Source of the DNA: Carthagonibacter sp032251515
GTDB taxonomy: Bacteria; Gemmatimonadota; Gemmatimonadetes; Palauibacterales; Palauibacteraceae
Assembly: GCA_032251515.1 (NCBI GenBank)
Contig: JAVVDU010000005.1
Location: 1-64,000, forward strand
Length of the DNA: 64,000 nucleotides
Reading direction: 5' to 3'
The position numbers and the translations under genes are program-made. Below, one piece after another: positions 1 to 7,341 of the stretch (position 1 is the first letter of the stretch; each line of letters opens with the position of its first letter). The notes beneath the pieces are model-generated. The model was not told the origin of the DNA. It did not search any database and saw only the letters and a program-made list of their open reading frames with translations.

Positions 1-181
1 CGGCGCCCGTCTCGAAGCCGGGCCCCGCCGGCGCGGCGGCGTCCTCGGCCGGCCGCTCGCCGGCCGGGTCGGGCGGCCGGTCCCCCGCCGGTCCGCCGCA
101 CGCCGCGAGAACGCCGGCCAGGGCGCCGAGGCCGACGCGAAGGCCGATGCCGGGAGACAGCCGGCGGCGAGGCCGGATCAC
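1..181 (-). CDS. Lipoprotein, partial (C-terminus beyond left edge)
   Basis: A reading frame without stops runs off the left edge from a GTG at 179-181, which overlaps the TGA of the upstream Nfu-like gene (GTGA). The N-terminus has an Arg-rich start (VIRPRRR), a short hydrophobic stretch and a lipobox L-A-A-C with the acceptor Cys near residue 28. A Pro/Ala/Glu-rich linker follows, typical of an exported lipoprotein tether. Only about 60 residues are visible, so no function can be given. The stop-start overlap suggests translation coupled to the two genes upstream. The call rests on the lipobox and the coupling. Confidence 0.6.
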   Translation of the reverse strand, partial: MIRPRRRLSPGIGLRVGLGALAGVLAACGGPAGDRPPDPAGERPAEDAAAPAGPGFETGA

Positions 182-450
182 TCGGCCAACGCTTCGCGTA
201 TCGCGCACAGGATCTTCTCCACGATCTCGTCCCAGGCGACGTCGTCGGCCTTGGTGACGGTGATGAAGTTCTCGACGAGGAACAGGGCCCGCACGCCACG
301 CACCGCGAAGAGCCGCTCGGCCAGCGCGTCGCCCTGGGCGTCGGCCGGCCGGAAGTAGGTGCGGCCCTCGCTCCCCAGCCGGCGGTCCAGCACGAACTTC
401 GCCGCGTTCGGGTTCGGAGTGCCCTCTACCTGGATCGGGGTTTCGGTCAC
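178..450 (-). CDS. Nfu/NifU N-terminal-domain-like small protein
   Basis: A 90-residue protein whose N-terminus carries the T-P-N-P-N-A-x-K-F motif of the Nfu N-terminal scaffold domain found in iron-sulfur cluster carrier proteins. Full-length Nfu proteins also have a C-terminal domain with a CxxC cluster ligand pair. That domain is absent here and only one Cys is present, so the protein itself probably does not hold a cluster. The GTG start (448-450) overlaps the TGA of the upstream aminotransferase, and its own stop overlaps the start of the lipoprotein gene, so all three are probably one coupled operon. A role in Fe-S assembly or protein interaction is inferred only. Confidence 0.75.
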   Translation of the reverse strand: MTETPIQVEGTPNPNAAKFVLDRRLGSEGRTYFRPADAQGDALAERLFAVRGVRALFLVENFITVTKADDVAWDEIVEKILCAIREALAE

Positions 451-1904
451 GGACCGGCCTCCTCGGAGTCGGCGACGCCGCGCGCCGGGCGAACGGAACC
501 GGCGGAATGTACCCCCGTGCCGTGCGGACGCAATCGCCGGGCGGCCGCGGCGATGCTCTCCTCGAGCGCCGCGGCCGCCCGGTCGAGCAGGGATCGCGCG
601 ATCGTCAGGGGCGGCGACAGCGACAGCACGTTCCCGTCCGGCCCGGACGCGAGGAGGATCCACCCCCGCCGCAGGGCCTCCTCGAGGACGAGGCCCGCCA
701 GCGCGGCGTCCGGCTCGCGCCGCTCCTGGCCGCGCACCAGGTCGATGCCGATCATCAGCCCGCGGCCCCGTACGTCCCCGATCTCCGGGCGCCGCTCCGC
801 GACGCCCCTGAGGCGCTCGCGCCACCGCCGGCCTTCCTCCTCCGCCCGGCCCGCGAGGCCGCGGCGCTCGATCTCGGCGAGCGAGGCGAGGGCGGCGGCG
901 CAGGCGAGCGGGTTGCCGAGAAACGTGGAGGTGTGCTTGGCCTCGCCGGCCGAGGGAGGCCAGGCGTCCATCACCTCCGCCGGACCGAGGCACGCCGCGA
1001 TCGGGAGCGAGCCGGACAGCGCCTTCCCCACGCACAGCAGGTCGGGGACTACCCCCTCGTGCTCGCAGGCGAAGCGGCGTCCGGTGCGCCCGAGACCAGT
1101 GTAAATCTCGTCCAGCACGAGCAGGAGGCCCCGTTCCCGGCACAGAGCGGCGAGCCCGGCCAGGAAGCCGGGCGGGGGGACCACGTCGCCCCCGCGTCCC
1201 TGCACCGGCTCGACGATGACGGCTCCCACGCTGCGTCCCGCGGCCGAATCGAGGCAGCGAGCCGCGGCCGCGAGCGCGGCGGCGGCGAGATCGTCCGCCC
1301 CCGCGAGCTCCGGCGGCGGGCGGAACGGGTGGGGATACGGGGCGCGCAGGACGTGCGGGTTCAACTGGTCCTCGAACGGCTCCCGGAACAGGGCACGATC
1401 CGTCACCGCCAGGGCGCCGTAGGTCAGGCCATGATAGGCGCCCGTGAACGCGAGGACGCCGGGCTTGCCGGTGCGCAGCCGGGCCGTCTTGAGCGCCGCA
1501 TCCACCGCCTCGCCCCCCGAGCAGGCGAGCACGGCGCGGGCCTCCGGGAAGGGCGCGAGCCGGGCGAGCCGCTCGAGGAGCCGGACCTTGACCTCCGGCG
1601 GGTGCACGTCGCCCATGCCGTGCAGCAGGCGCGCCGTCTGTCGGCGCAGGGCGGTCGCGATCCGCGGGTTGCGGTGCCCCGCCGCGACCACGGCGAACCC
1701 GCCCGCCAGATCGACGTACCGGTTCCCGTCGGCGTCCCACACGTTGCTCCCCCGGGCCCGCATCCAGAAGATGGGGAACCGGTCCGAACGGAAGGTCACG
1801 TTCCGCGACTCGACCGCCGCGAGGCGGCGGGCGAGGGCCCGCGAGCGCGGACCCGGCGGGACGGTCCGCAGGCGCGGCGGCTGGTCCGGCATGGGAGAGC
1901 TCAT
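447..1904 (-). CDS. Class III PLP-dependent aminotransferase
   Basis: A 485-residue fold-type I transaminase. Visible family features are an Ala-Tyr-His-Gly segment near residue 155 that stacks on the cofactor, the D-E-I-Y-T-G-L-G-R-T-G motif (Asp near 265 binds the PLP ring nitrogen) and the Schiff-base Lys near 294 in V-G-K-A-L-S-G. The family includes 4-aminobutyrate, acetylornithine and other omega-amino-acid transaminases. The substrate cannot be read from sequence, and although arginine genes lie nearby the gene is not joined to them. The ATG at 1904 was chosen because the fold begins shortly after it and upstream codons run into the divergent SDR gene. Confidence 0.85.
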   Translation of the reverse strand: MSSPMPDQPPRLRTVPPGPRSRALARRLAAVESRNVTFRSDRFPIFWMRARGSNVWDADGNRYVDLAGGFAVVAAGHRNPRIATALRRQTARLLHGMGDVHPPEVKVRLLERLARLAPFPEARAVLACSGGEAVDAALKTARLRTGKPGVLAFTGAYHGLTYGALAVTDRALFREPFEDQLNPHVLRAPYPHPFRPPPELAGADDLAAAALAAAARCLDSAAGRSVGAVIVEPVQGRGGDVVPPPGFLAGLAALCRERGLLLVLDEIYTGLGRTGRRFACEHEGVVPDLLCVGKALSGSLPIAACLGPAEVMDAWPPSAGEAKHTSTFLGNPLACAAALASLAEIERRGLAGRAEEEGRRWRERLRGVAERRPEIGDVRGRGLMIGIDLVRGQERREPDAALAGLVLEEALRRGWILLASGPDGNVLSLSPPLTIARSLLDRAAAALEESIAAAARRLRPHGTGVHSAGSVRPARGVADSEEAGP

Positions 1905-1986
1905 GGTCCCCCGAAGCTGCGCCGCGGCACCGAGGGCGTCAACGAGGGCCGCCGAGGGGCGGTCGCACGGAACGACGGGAGAGACG

Positions 1987-2715
1987 ATGGAGCTGCAGGG
2001 GAAAGTCGTGATGATCACGGGCGCGTCGCAGGGGCTGGGCGCCGACCTGGCGCGCCGGTTCGCGGCGGAAGGGGCGGCGGTGTCGCTCTGCGCTCGGAGT
2101 GCCGGCCCGCTGTCGGACGTGGCGCGCGAGCTGGAGGAGTCCGGCGCCCGCGTGCTCGCGATGCCGTGCGACGTCACCGACGAGGACGCGGTGCGGGCCT
2201 GGGTACGCGACACGCGCGCGCGGTTCGGGCGGATCGACGCGCTGGTGAACAACGCCTCCATGCTCGGGCCGCGGGTCGCGGTGGAGGAGTACCCGCTCTC
2301 CGACTGGCGGACCGTGCTCGACGTGAACCTCACCGGCGCCTTCCTGGTCGCGAAGCACGTCGTCGCGGCACTGCGGGAGACGCAGGGATCGCTCGTCCAC
2401 GTGTCGTCCGGGGTGGGCGACCACGGCCGGCCCCTGTGGGGCGCCTACTGCGCCTCCAAGAACGGCCTCGAGGCCCTGTCGGAGATGCTGGCGGGCGAGC
2501 TGGAGGAGGACAGAGTGCGCTCGAACGCGGTGGACCCCGGCGCCATGCGCACCGCGATGCGGGCGGCCGCCTATCCCGCCGAGGACCCAGCCACCCTGCC
2601 GCGGCCCCGGGAGATCTCGGACGTGTTCGTGTGGCTGGTGTCCGACCGGTCGCGGGGCGTCAGCGGCCGGCGGTTCCGGGCGCGGGAGTTCGACGCGGCC
2701 GCGCCGCCGGCCTGA
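1987..2715 (+). CDS. Short-chain dehydrogenase/reductase
   Basis: A 242-residue classical SDR. It has the N-terminal T-G-A-S-Q-G-L-G dinucleotide-binding loop (residues 11-18), the N-N-A-S structural motif near 88-91, and the catalytic Ser near 140 (H-V-S-S), Tyr154 and Lys158 (Y-C-A-S-K). The residue after beta-strand 2 is in a C-A-R-S context, compatible with NADP(H), though this is not decisive. A cytosolic oxidoreductase of unknown substrate. It is divergent from the aminotransferase with 82 bp between them, room for back-to-back promoters. The ATG at 1987 is the first start before the Rossmann strand. Confidence 0.88.
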   Translation: MELQGKVVMITGASQGLGADLARRFAAEGAAVSLCARSAGPLSDVARELEESGARVLAMPCDVTDEDAVRAWVRDTRARFGRIDALVNNASMLGPRVAVEEYPLSDWRTVLDVNLTGAFLVAKHVVAALRETQGSLVHVSSGVGDHGRPLWGAYCASKNGLEALSEMLAGELEEDRVRSNAVDPGAMRTAMRAAAYPAEDPATLPRPREISDVFVWLVSDRSRGVSGRRFRAREFDAAAPPA

Positions 2716-2731
2716 CGGACCGGGAGGGGGG

Positions 2732-2992
2732 TCACCAGTCGTAGACCGTCCAGGCCCCGCAGTCCGGTCCCGGGCACGTCAGCCGCACCCGGAACGGCGA
2801 TCCACCCCCGTGCGGCGCCGGGTGCTTCTCGACGTGGCGCACCAGCTTCGTCCCGCAGCGCGGACACTCGGGCTCGCCGCCGGGAATCGGCTGCTTCCGG
2901 TCCTCGCGCGCGAGGACGTCCCCCACGGAGGGCTCGAACAGGGGGCCCCGGTCCGGGGCCGTGTCGCCGATCGGTGGATCATCGCTGCTCAT
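2732..2992 (-). CDS. Small zinc-ribbon protein
   Basis: An 86-residue protein with four cysteines in zinc-ribbon spacing: C-P-R-C at 43-46 and a second pair at 73 and 78 (C-P-G-P-D-C). The end is aromatic and acidic (W-T-V-Y-D-W). Zinc binding is inferred from the Cys pairs. No enzyme motif is seen, so a structural or nucleic-acid-binding role is possible but unproven. The ATG at 2992 was preferred over an alternative a few codons upstream. It converges on the SDR gene with a 16-bp gap and diverges from the membrane protein at 3104. Confidence 0.65.
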   Translation of the reverse strand: MSSDDPPIGDTAPDRGPLFEPSVGDVLAREDRKQPIPGGEPECPRCGTKLVRHVEKHPAPHGGGSPFRVRLTCPGPDCGAWTVYDW

Positions 2993-3018
2993 GGAGGAGA
3001 GCATAGCGGAAGCGGGCC

Positions 3019-3060
3019 GGCCGGCGCGAGGGGCGGACCGGCCGGTGCGAGGGGCGGACC
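3019..3060. repeat. Two tandem copies of a 21-bp unit
   Basis: Positions 3019-3039 and 3040-3060 are the same 21-bp GC-rich unit with one C/T difference. The pair sits in the 110-bp gap between two divergent genes (starts at 2992 and 3104). It may be a slippage repeat or hold duplicated regulator sites. Confidence 0.8.
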
Positions 3061-3103
3061 GGCGCGGGGTGCGGGCGGGAAGGATGGGTGCTAGACTCCC
3101 GCC

Positions 3104-3448
3104 ATGCTCGTGGAAATCCGCCGCGTCCGCCTGCGTTCCGTGTTCCTCGTCACCACGACGCTGTACGCCATCGTCGGGTTCCTCGTGGGACTCGTCCTCG
3201 CCGTCGTCGCGACGCTCGAGGTGCCCGAGGGCACGGAACCCACGCTGATCAGCCGGCTCGGCATCTGGTCGATCGTCCTGTTCCCGGTCCTGTACGGGCT
3301 GGGAGCAGGGTTCCTCGCCGCCGTGGCCGCCGCCCTGTACAACTCGGTCGCGGCGCTGGTCGGGGGCATCCGCGTGGAGGTGCCCGATCTCCGCCCGACC
3401 TGGCACGGCCGGCGGGAAGAGCCGGAACAGGAGGAAGGGGACGCGTGA
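3104..3448 (+). CDS. Small two-helix membrane protein (DUF3566-like)
   Basis: A 114-residue protein with a short basic N-terminus (E-I-R-R-V-R-L-R-S-V-F), two hydrophobic helices at about 14-37 and 50-78, then a polar acidic tail. The order basic segment, helix, loop, helix, L-Y-N-S-V-A-A-L-V-G-G and a short charged end resembles DUF3566-type inner-membrane proteins. No catalytic residues are seen. Its stop overlaps the GTG of the next gene (GTGA), so it begins a unit with the DUF2203 gene and argR. Function unknown. Confidence 0.7.
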   Translation: MLVEIRRVRLRSVFLVTTTLYAIVGFLVGLVLAVVATLEVPEGTEPTLISRLGIWSIVLFPVLYGLGAGFLAAVAAALYNSVAALVGGIRVEVPDLRPTWHGRREEPEQEEGDA

Positions 3449-3915
3449 ACGGAGCCATCCGTGCCGCCTGGACGGCGCGCGACGCCGAGCGGGCCCTGCC
3501 CCTGGTCAGCCGCATCGCCGCCGACATCGCCGAGACGAACGCCCGGCTCGCGGACCTCCTGCAGGCGCTCCGCACGGCCCGGGCGGCACGGGTGCGGGCG
3601 CGGGCCGCGGGACGGGGGCGCACGGAGGGTGGACGCCGCACCGGCGCGGCCGGCGGAAACCTGGAGGCGCTGCGCGTCGAGGTCGCCGCCGTGTCGGCCC
3701 GCCTCGAGGAACTGCTCTCCGAGCTGGCGGGCCTCGGCTGCCGGGCGCACGGGGGCGACGGCGGCGTCGACTTCCCCGCCGTCCTGGACGGAGAGCCCGT
3801 ACTGCTCTGCTGGCGGCCCGGTGAGGCGGACGTGCGCTGGTGGCACGCTCGCGGAGCCGGTCCCCGCGACCGCGTGCCCCTTCCCGCCTCCGCCCTCGCC
3901 GAGCGGGAGGCCTGA
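3445..3915 (+). CDS. DUF2203-family protein
   Basis: A 156-residue soluble protein beginning at a GTG that overlaps the previous stop. The N-terminal half is a predicted helical hairpin rich in Arg and Ala (A-L-P-L-V-S-R-I then L-E-A-L-R-V-E-V). The C-terminal part has the family signature V-D-F-P-A, G-E-P-V-L-L-C-W-R and W-W-H-A. This matches the widely spread but uncharacterised DUF2203 family. It lies 3 bp before argR and is probably co-transcribed with it, but a link to arginine control is not shown by sequence. Confidence 0.75.
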   Translation: MNGAIRAAWTARDAERALPLVSRIAADIAETNARLADLLQALRTARAARVRARAAGRGRTEGGRRTGAAGGNLEALRVEVAAVSARLEELLSELAGLGCRAHGGDGGVDFPAVLDGEPVLLCWRPGEADVRWWHARGAGPRDRVPLPASALAEREA

Positions 3916-3918
3916 GAG

Positions 3919-4383
3919 GTGGACGCCGAGGTCCGTGCCCGGCGCGCCGCGATCGAGGAGATCGTGCGCGGAGACGAGATCCGGACCCAGGAGGATCTCC
4001 GGCGGCGACTCGCCGCCCGGGGATTCGCGGTCAGCCAGTCCACCCTGTCGCGTGACATCCGGGAGCTCGGGCTCGTGAAGGGCCGCGGTCCCGCCGGTGG
4101 GACCCGCTACGCCCTGCCCGCCGACCCGGGGCAGCGCGAGAGCCGGGCCCTGGGACGCCTGCTCCCCGAGCTCGTGGTGCGCGTGGAGACGGCCGGCCAG
4201 CTCCTCGTCGTACGGACCCGGATCGGGGCGGCCCAGCCCGTCGCCGCGGCGCTGGACGCGGCGGAGTGGAGCGAGGTCGCCGGCACGGTGGCCGGGGACG
4301 ACACCGTCCTCGTCGTCGTCCGCACCCGCGCCGCCGCCTCGCGCGTCGCGGCGCGCCTCCGCGACCTGACGGGCGGCGCCTGA
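3919..4383 (+). CDS. argR: Arginine repressor ArgR
   Basis: A 154-residue ArgR/AhrC-family regulator. The N-terminal winged helix contains the recognition segment S-Q-S-T-L-S-R-D-I-R-E-L-G-L-V-K (about residues 38-53). The C-terminal domain has the hexamerisation and arginine-binding region, with G-Q-L-L-V-V-R-T, G-A-A-Q-P-V-A-A-A-L-D and A-G-D-D-T-V-L-V-V. The Asp pair in G-D-D-T is where the family binds the arginine guanidinium. It starts at GTG 3919, 3 bp after the DUF2203 gene, and is followed by argG and argH. A likely operator precedes argG, so it probably controls its neighbours. Confidence 0.93.
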   Translation: MDAEVRARRAAIEEIVRGDEIRTQEDLRRRLAARGFAVSQSTLSRDIRELGLVKGRGPAGGTRYALPADPGQRESRALGRLLPELVVRVETAGQLLVVRTRIGAAQPVAAALDAAEWSEVAGTVAGDDTVLVVVRTRAAASRVAARLRDLTGGA

Positions 4384-4476
4384 GCCGGCGGGGCCGAAGC
4401 GGCGCCTCCGGCTTCCCGGGCTCCGGCTCCTTTCCTGCCCTTGCCCCGACCCGCTCTCCTCCCCATCTTCGGCGGC

Positions 4477-4490
4477 CGCATTTTTATTCA
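4477..4490 (+). promoter_or_regulatory. Putative ARG box upstream of argG
   Basis: CGCAT-TTTT-ATTCA at 4477-4490 matches the ArgR operator consensus TGAAT-wwww-ATTCA. The right half is perfect, the spacer is all T, and the left half matches at 3 of 5 positions. It is an isolated AT-rich patch in a GC-rich gap, 57 bp before the argG ATG and just after argR. ArgR binding is inferred. Confidence 0.55.
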
Positions 4491-4547
4491 CCACAGTGGC
4501 GGTTTCTGTCGCGCGGCGGCGGATCCGCGGCCGGCGCGGGAGACGGG

Positions 4548-5876
4548 ATGGAGCAGACGATTCGCAGGGTGGCGCTCGCATACTCTGGCGGCCTCGACAC
4601 TTCGGTGGCGGTGCCCTGGCTCATCGAAACGTACGGGTGCGAGGTCGTGTGCGTGGCGGTGGACGTCGGGCAGGGCGACCTCGACGGCATCGAGGAGCGC
4701 GCCGCCGCGGCGGGCGCGGGCGCCTGCCACGTGGTGGACGTGCGACGGGAGCTGGTCGAGGAGTTCGTCTGGCCCGTCCTGCGCGCCGGCGCCGTGTACG
4801 GCCGGAAGTATCTACTGGGCACGGCAATGGCCCGCCCGCTCATCGCGCGGGAGATCGTCCGGGTGGCCCGCATGGAGGGATGCGACGCGCTGGCGCACGG
4901 CTGCACAGGCAAGGGCAACGACCAGGTCCGCTTCGAGCTGACCTTCGCCTGGCTGGCCCCCGACCTCACGGTGATCGCGCCGTGGCGCGAGTGGGAGATC
5001 CGGGGCCGGGCCGACGCGGAGGCGTGGGCGCGGGCCCGTGGGGTTTCCCTCCCCCCTCCGAAGACCACGCGCTACTCGCGCGACCGGAACGTGTGGCACT
5101 GTTCGCACGAGGGCGGGCCGCTGGAGGACGCGGCCACGGCGCCCGAGGACGACCTGTTCCTGCTCACCGCGGACCCGGACGCCGCGCCGGCCGGGGGCGA
5201 GACGGTGACGATCGGCTTCGAGCGCGGCTCGCCCGTCTCGCTGGACGGCCGTCCGCTGCCGGCGCTGGCCCTGCTGGAGCGGCTGAACGCCCTGGCGGGC
5301 CGCAACGGGGTCGGGCGGACCGACCTGATCGAGGACCGCGTGGTGGGCCTCAAGTCGCGGGGCGTCTACGAGACGCCGGGCGGCACCCTGCTCAGGACGG
5401 CGCACTCGGAACTCGAGCAACTGGTTCTCGACCGCTCCACCCTCGAGCTGAAGGACGACCTGGCCCGCCGCTATGCGTCGCTGGTGTACGAGGGACGATG
5501 GTGGGGTACCGAGCGGGCCGCCCTCGACGCGTTCGTCGACGTCACCCAGGAGGCGGTCACGGGCTCGGTGACCCTGCGCGCGGCCCGCGGCGCCGTCACC
5601 GTGCTGGCCCGTGACAGCGAGCGGGCGCTGTACTCGGGCTCGCTGGCCACGTTCGAGGCGAGCGAGCTGTACGACCACGCCGACGCCACGGGGTTCATCC
5701 GGCTGTTCGGACTGCCGCTGCGCGTGGCGGGCCGCCTGGCCGCGGCGCCCGCGGTGTCGCCCGCGGTATCGCCCGCGGTATCGCCCGGCGGGACCTCCGG
5801 TTCCGCCCCGCCTTCCATGCCTGTGGAGGAGCCGGCGCCCTCCCTGCGGGCCGCGGCCTCGGGCGGCGCGCGGTGA
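4548..5876 (+). CDS. argG: Argininosuccinate synthase
   Basis: A 442-residue ArgG that joins citrulline and aspartate with ATP in the cytosol, the next-to-last step of arginine synthesis. The N-terminal ATP-pyrophosphatase loop A-Y-S-G-G-L-D-T-S lies at about 9-17. The G-C-T-G-K-G-N-D-Q-V-R-F segment, which contacts aspartate and citrulline in this family, is intact, as is S-R-D-R-N-V-W. The enzyme body ends near residue 400. The last 40 residues are a Pro/Ala/Ser-rich tail partly made of a threefold A-V-S-P repeat, not expected in the family. The ATG at 4548 directly precedes the conserved core. argH follows after 7 bp. Confidence 0.96.
   Translation: MEQTIRRVALAYSGGLDTSVAVPWLIETYGCEVVCVAVDVGQGDLDGIEERAAAAGAGACHVVDVRRELVEEFVWPVLRAGAVYGRKYLLGTAMARPLIAREIVRVARMEGCDALAHGCTGKGNDQVRFELTFAWLAPDLTVIAPWREWEIRGRADAEAWARARGVSLPPPKTTRYSRDRNVWHCSHEGGPLEDAATAPEDDLFLLTADPDAAPAGGETVTIGFERGSPVSLDGRPLPALALLERLNALAGRNGVGRTDLIEDRVVGLKSRGVYETPGGTLLRTAHSELEQLVLDRSTLELKDDLARRYASLVYEGRWWGTERAALDAFVDVTQEAVTGSVTLRAARGAVTVLARDSERALYSGSLATFEASELYDHADATGFIRLFGLPLRVAGRLAAAPAVSPAVSPAVSPGGTSGSAPPSMPVEEPAPSLRAAASGGAR
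5748..5783 (+). repeat. Three tandem 12-bp units inside argG
   Basis: Three copies of CCCGCGGTRTCG (5748-5759, 5760-5771, 5772-5783) encode repeated P-A-V-S in the C-terminal tail of ArgG. The second and third copies are identical. The pattern is typical of slippage expansion. Confidence 0.85.
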
Positions 5877-5883
5877 TCGACCG

Positions 5884-7341
5884 GTGACCGGACCTGCCGG
5901 CCCGGGGCTGTGGGCCGACGGGAGCCGCGCGGGACCCGATCCGGCGCTCGACCGGCTGAACCGCTCCCTGCCCTTCGACTGGCGGCTGTGGCCGTACGAG
6001 CTGGCGGTCGATCGGGCGTGGGTCGCCGAGCTGGCCGCGCTCGGCCTCGTGGACGCCGAAGAGGCGCGGCGGCTCGACGCGGGGCTCGAGGCGGTCCGCG
6101 CGCGGCTGGCGGCCTGGCACCCCGGTGACGAGCCCGACGAGGACATCCACTCCCTGATCGAGCGGTGGCTGGAGGAGGAGGTCGGACCGCTGGCCAGCCG
6201 GGTCCGACTGGGGCGGTCGCGCAACGATGTCGTGGCCACGGACGCGCGCATGTGGGCCCGGGATGCCTGCGCGGCCATGGACGCGCGCCTGGAGCGACTG
6301 GCCACGGCGCTGGTGGACGCGGCCGCCCGTGCCGGAGACGCGCCGTTTCCCGTCTACTCGCACCTGCAGCGGGCCCAGCCCACCCGCGCCGCCGCGTGGC
6401 TCCTGTCGCACGTGTGGCCGCTGCTCCGCAACCGCGACCGGCTCGCCGATGCGGCGCGGCGGTTCGACCGGCTGCCGCTCGGAACGGCGGCCGGCTCCGG
6501 ATCCGCCCTCGGCGTGGACCGCGACCGCCTCGCGCGGGCTCTCGGGTTCGACGCGCCGGACCCGAGCGCGCTCGACGCCGTGGGCGCCCGGGACTGGGCC
6601 GCCGAGGTCGTGTGGTGCTGGACGATGACGGCGGTCGACCTGACGCGGCTGGCCGAGGACCTGGTGCTGTTCGCGTCGTCCGAGTTCGGGATCGTGCGGC
6701 TCGGCGACGCCTGGACCACCGGCTCCAGCCTGATGCCGCAGAAGCGGAACCCCGACGGAGCGGAGCTCGCCCGGGCCGGCGGCGGGGCGCTGATCGGCCT
6801 GCTCACGGGTCTCCTCGCGACCCTCAAGGGTCTCCCGTCCGGCTACGCCAAGGACCTGCAGGAGGACAAGCGGGCCCTGTTCGAGGCGGAAGCGCGTCTC
6901 GCTCCCGTGCTCGACGTGCTCGCCGGGACGGTGAGAGGCCTCGAGATCGTCCCCGCCGCGGCGGCGCGGGCTCTCGACCCCGGAGTCTTCGCCTCCGATC
7001 TCGCCGAGGCCCTGGCCGTGCGCGGCCTGCCGTTCCGCGAGGCGCACCTCGTGACGGCCCGGCTCGTCCGCCGGGCCGCGGAACTCGGGGTGCCCCTGCC
7101 GGATCTGCTGGCCGGCGAGGCCGCCCGCGAGGCGGCCGCCGCCGGCGCGGGAGAGCACGGAGCGTGGGACGACGGTGCGTGGGAGAAACTGCGGGACGAG
7201 GTGTTCGACGTGGAGGCGGCGCTCGAGCGGCGCCGCGCCGCGGGCGGGTCCGCGCGCGCCGCGATCGCCGCGCAGCTCCGGGCGGCGCGCGAGGCGCTCG
7301 GCGGGTCCGCCGCCCCGCCGCGTCAGGCGGAGGAGACCTGA
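5884..7341 (+). CDS. argH: Argininosuccinate lyase
   Basis: A 485-residue member of the fumarase/aspartase superfamily that splits argininosuccinate into arginine and fumarate. The superfamily signature G-S-S-L-M-P-Q-K-R-N-P-D (about residues 281-292, with the catalytic Ser) is present, as are S-R-V-R-L-G-R-S-R-N-D near 103 and the T-x-x-Q-x-A-type helix (S-H-L-Q-R-A-Q-P-T). It starts at GTG 5884, 7 bp after argG, so argG-argH should be one transcript. The last 19 bp overlap the 3' end of the convergent ispH gene. Confidence 0.95.
   Translation: MTGPAGPGLWADGSRAGPDPALDRLNRSLPFDWRLWPYELAVDRAWVAELAALGLVDAEEARRLDAGLEAVRARLAAWHPGDEPDEDIHSLIERWLEEEVGPLASRVRLGRSRNDVVATDARMWARDACAAMDARLERLATALVDAAARAGDAPFPVYSHLQRAQPTRAAAWLLSHVWPLLRNRDRLADAARRFDRLPLGTAAGSGSALGVDRDRLARALGFDAPDPSALDAVGARDWAAEVVWCWTMTAVDLTRLAEDLVLFASSEFGIVRLGDAWTTGSSLMPQKRNPDGAELARAGGGALIGLLTGLLATLKGLPSGYAKDLQEDKRALFEAEARLAPVLDVLAGTVRGLEIVPAAAARALDPGVFASDLAEALAVRGLPFREAHLVTARLVRRAAELGVPLPDLLAGEAAREAAAAGAGEHGAWDDGAWEKLRDEVFDVEAALERRRAAGGSARAAIAAQLRAAREALGGSAAPPRQAEET

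Noticed and set aside
3019..3060. Possible CRISPR repeats
   Set aside because: Only two adjoining copies without spacers; no cas genes in the window.
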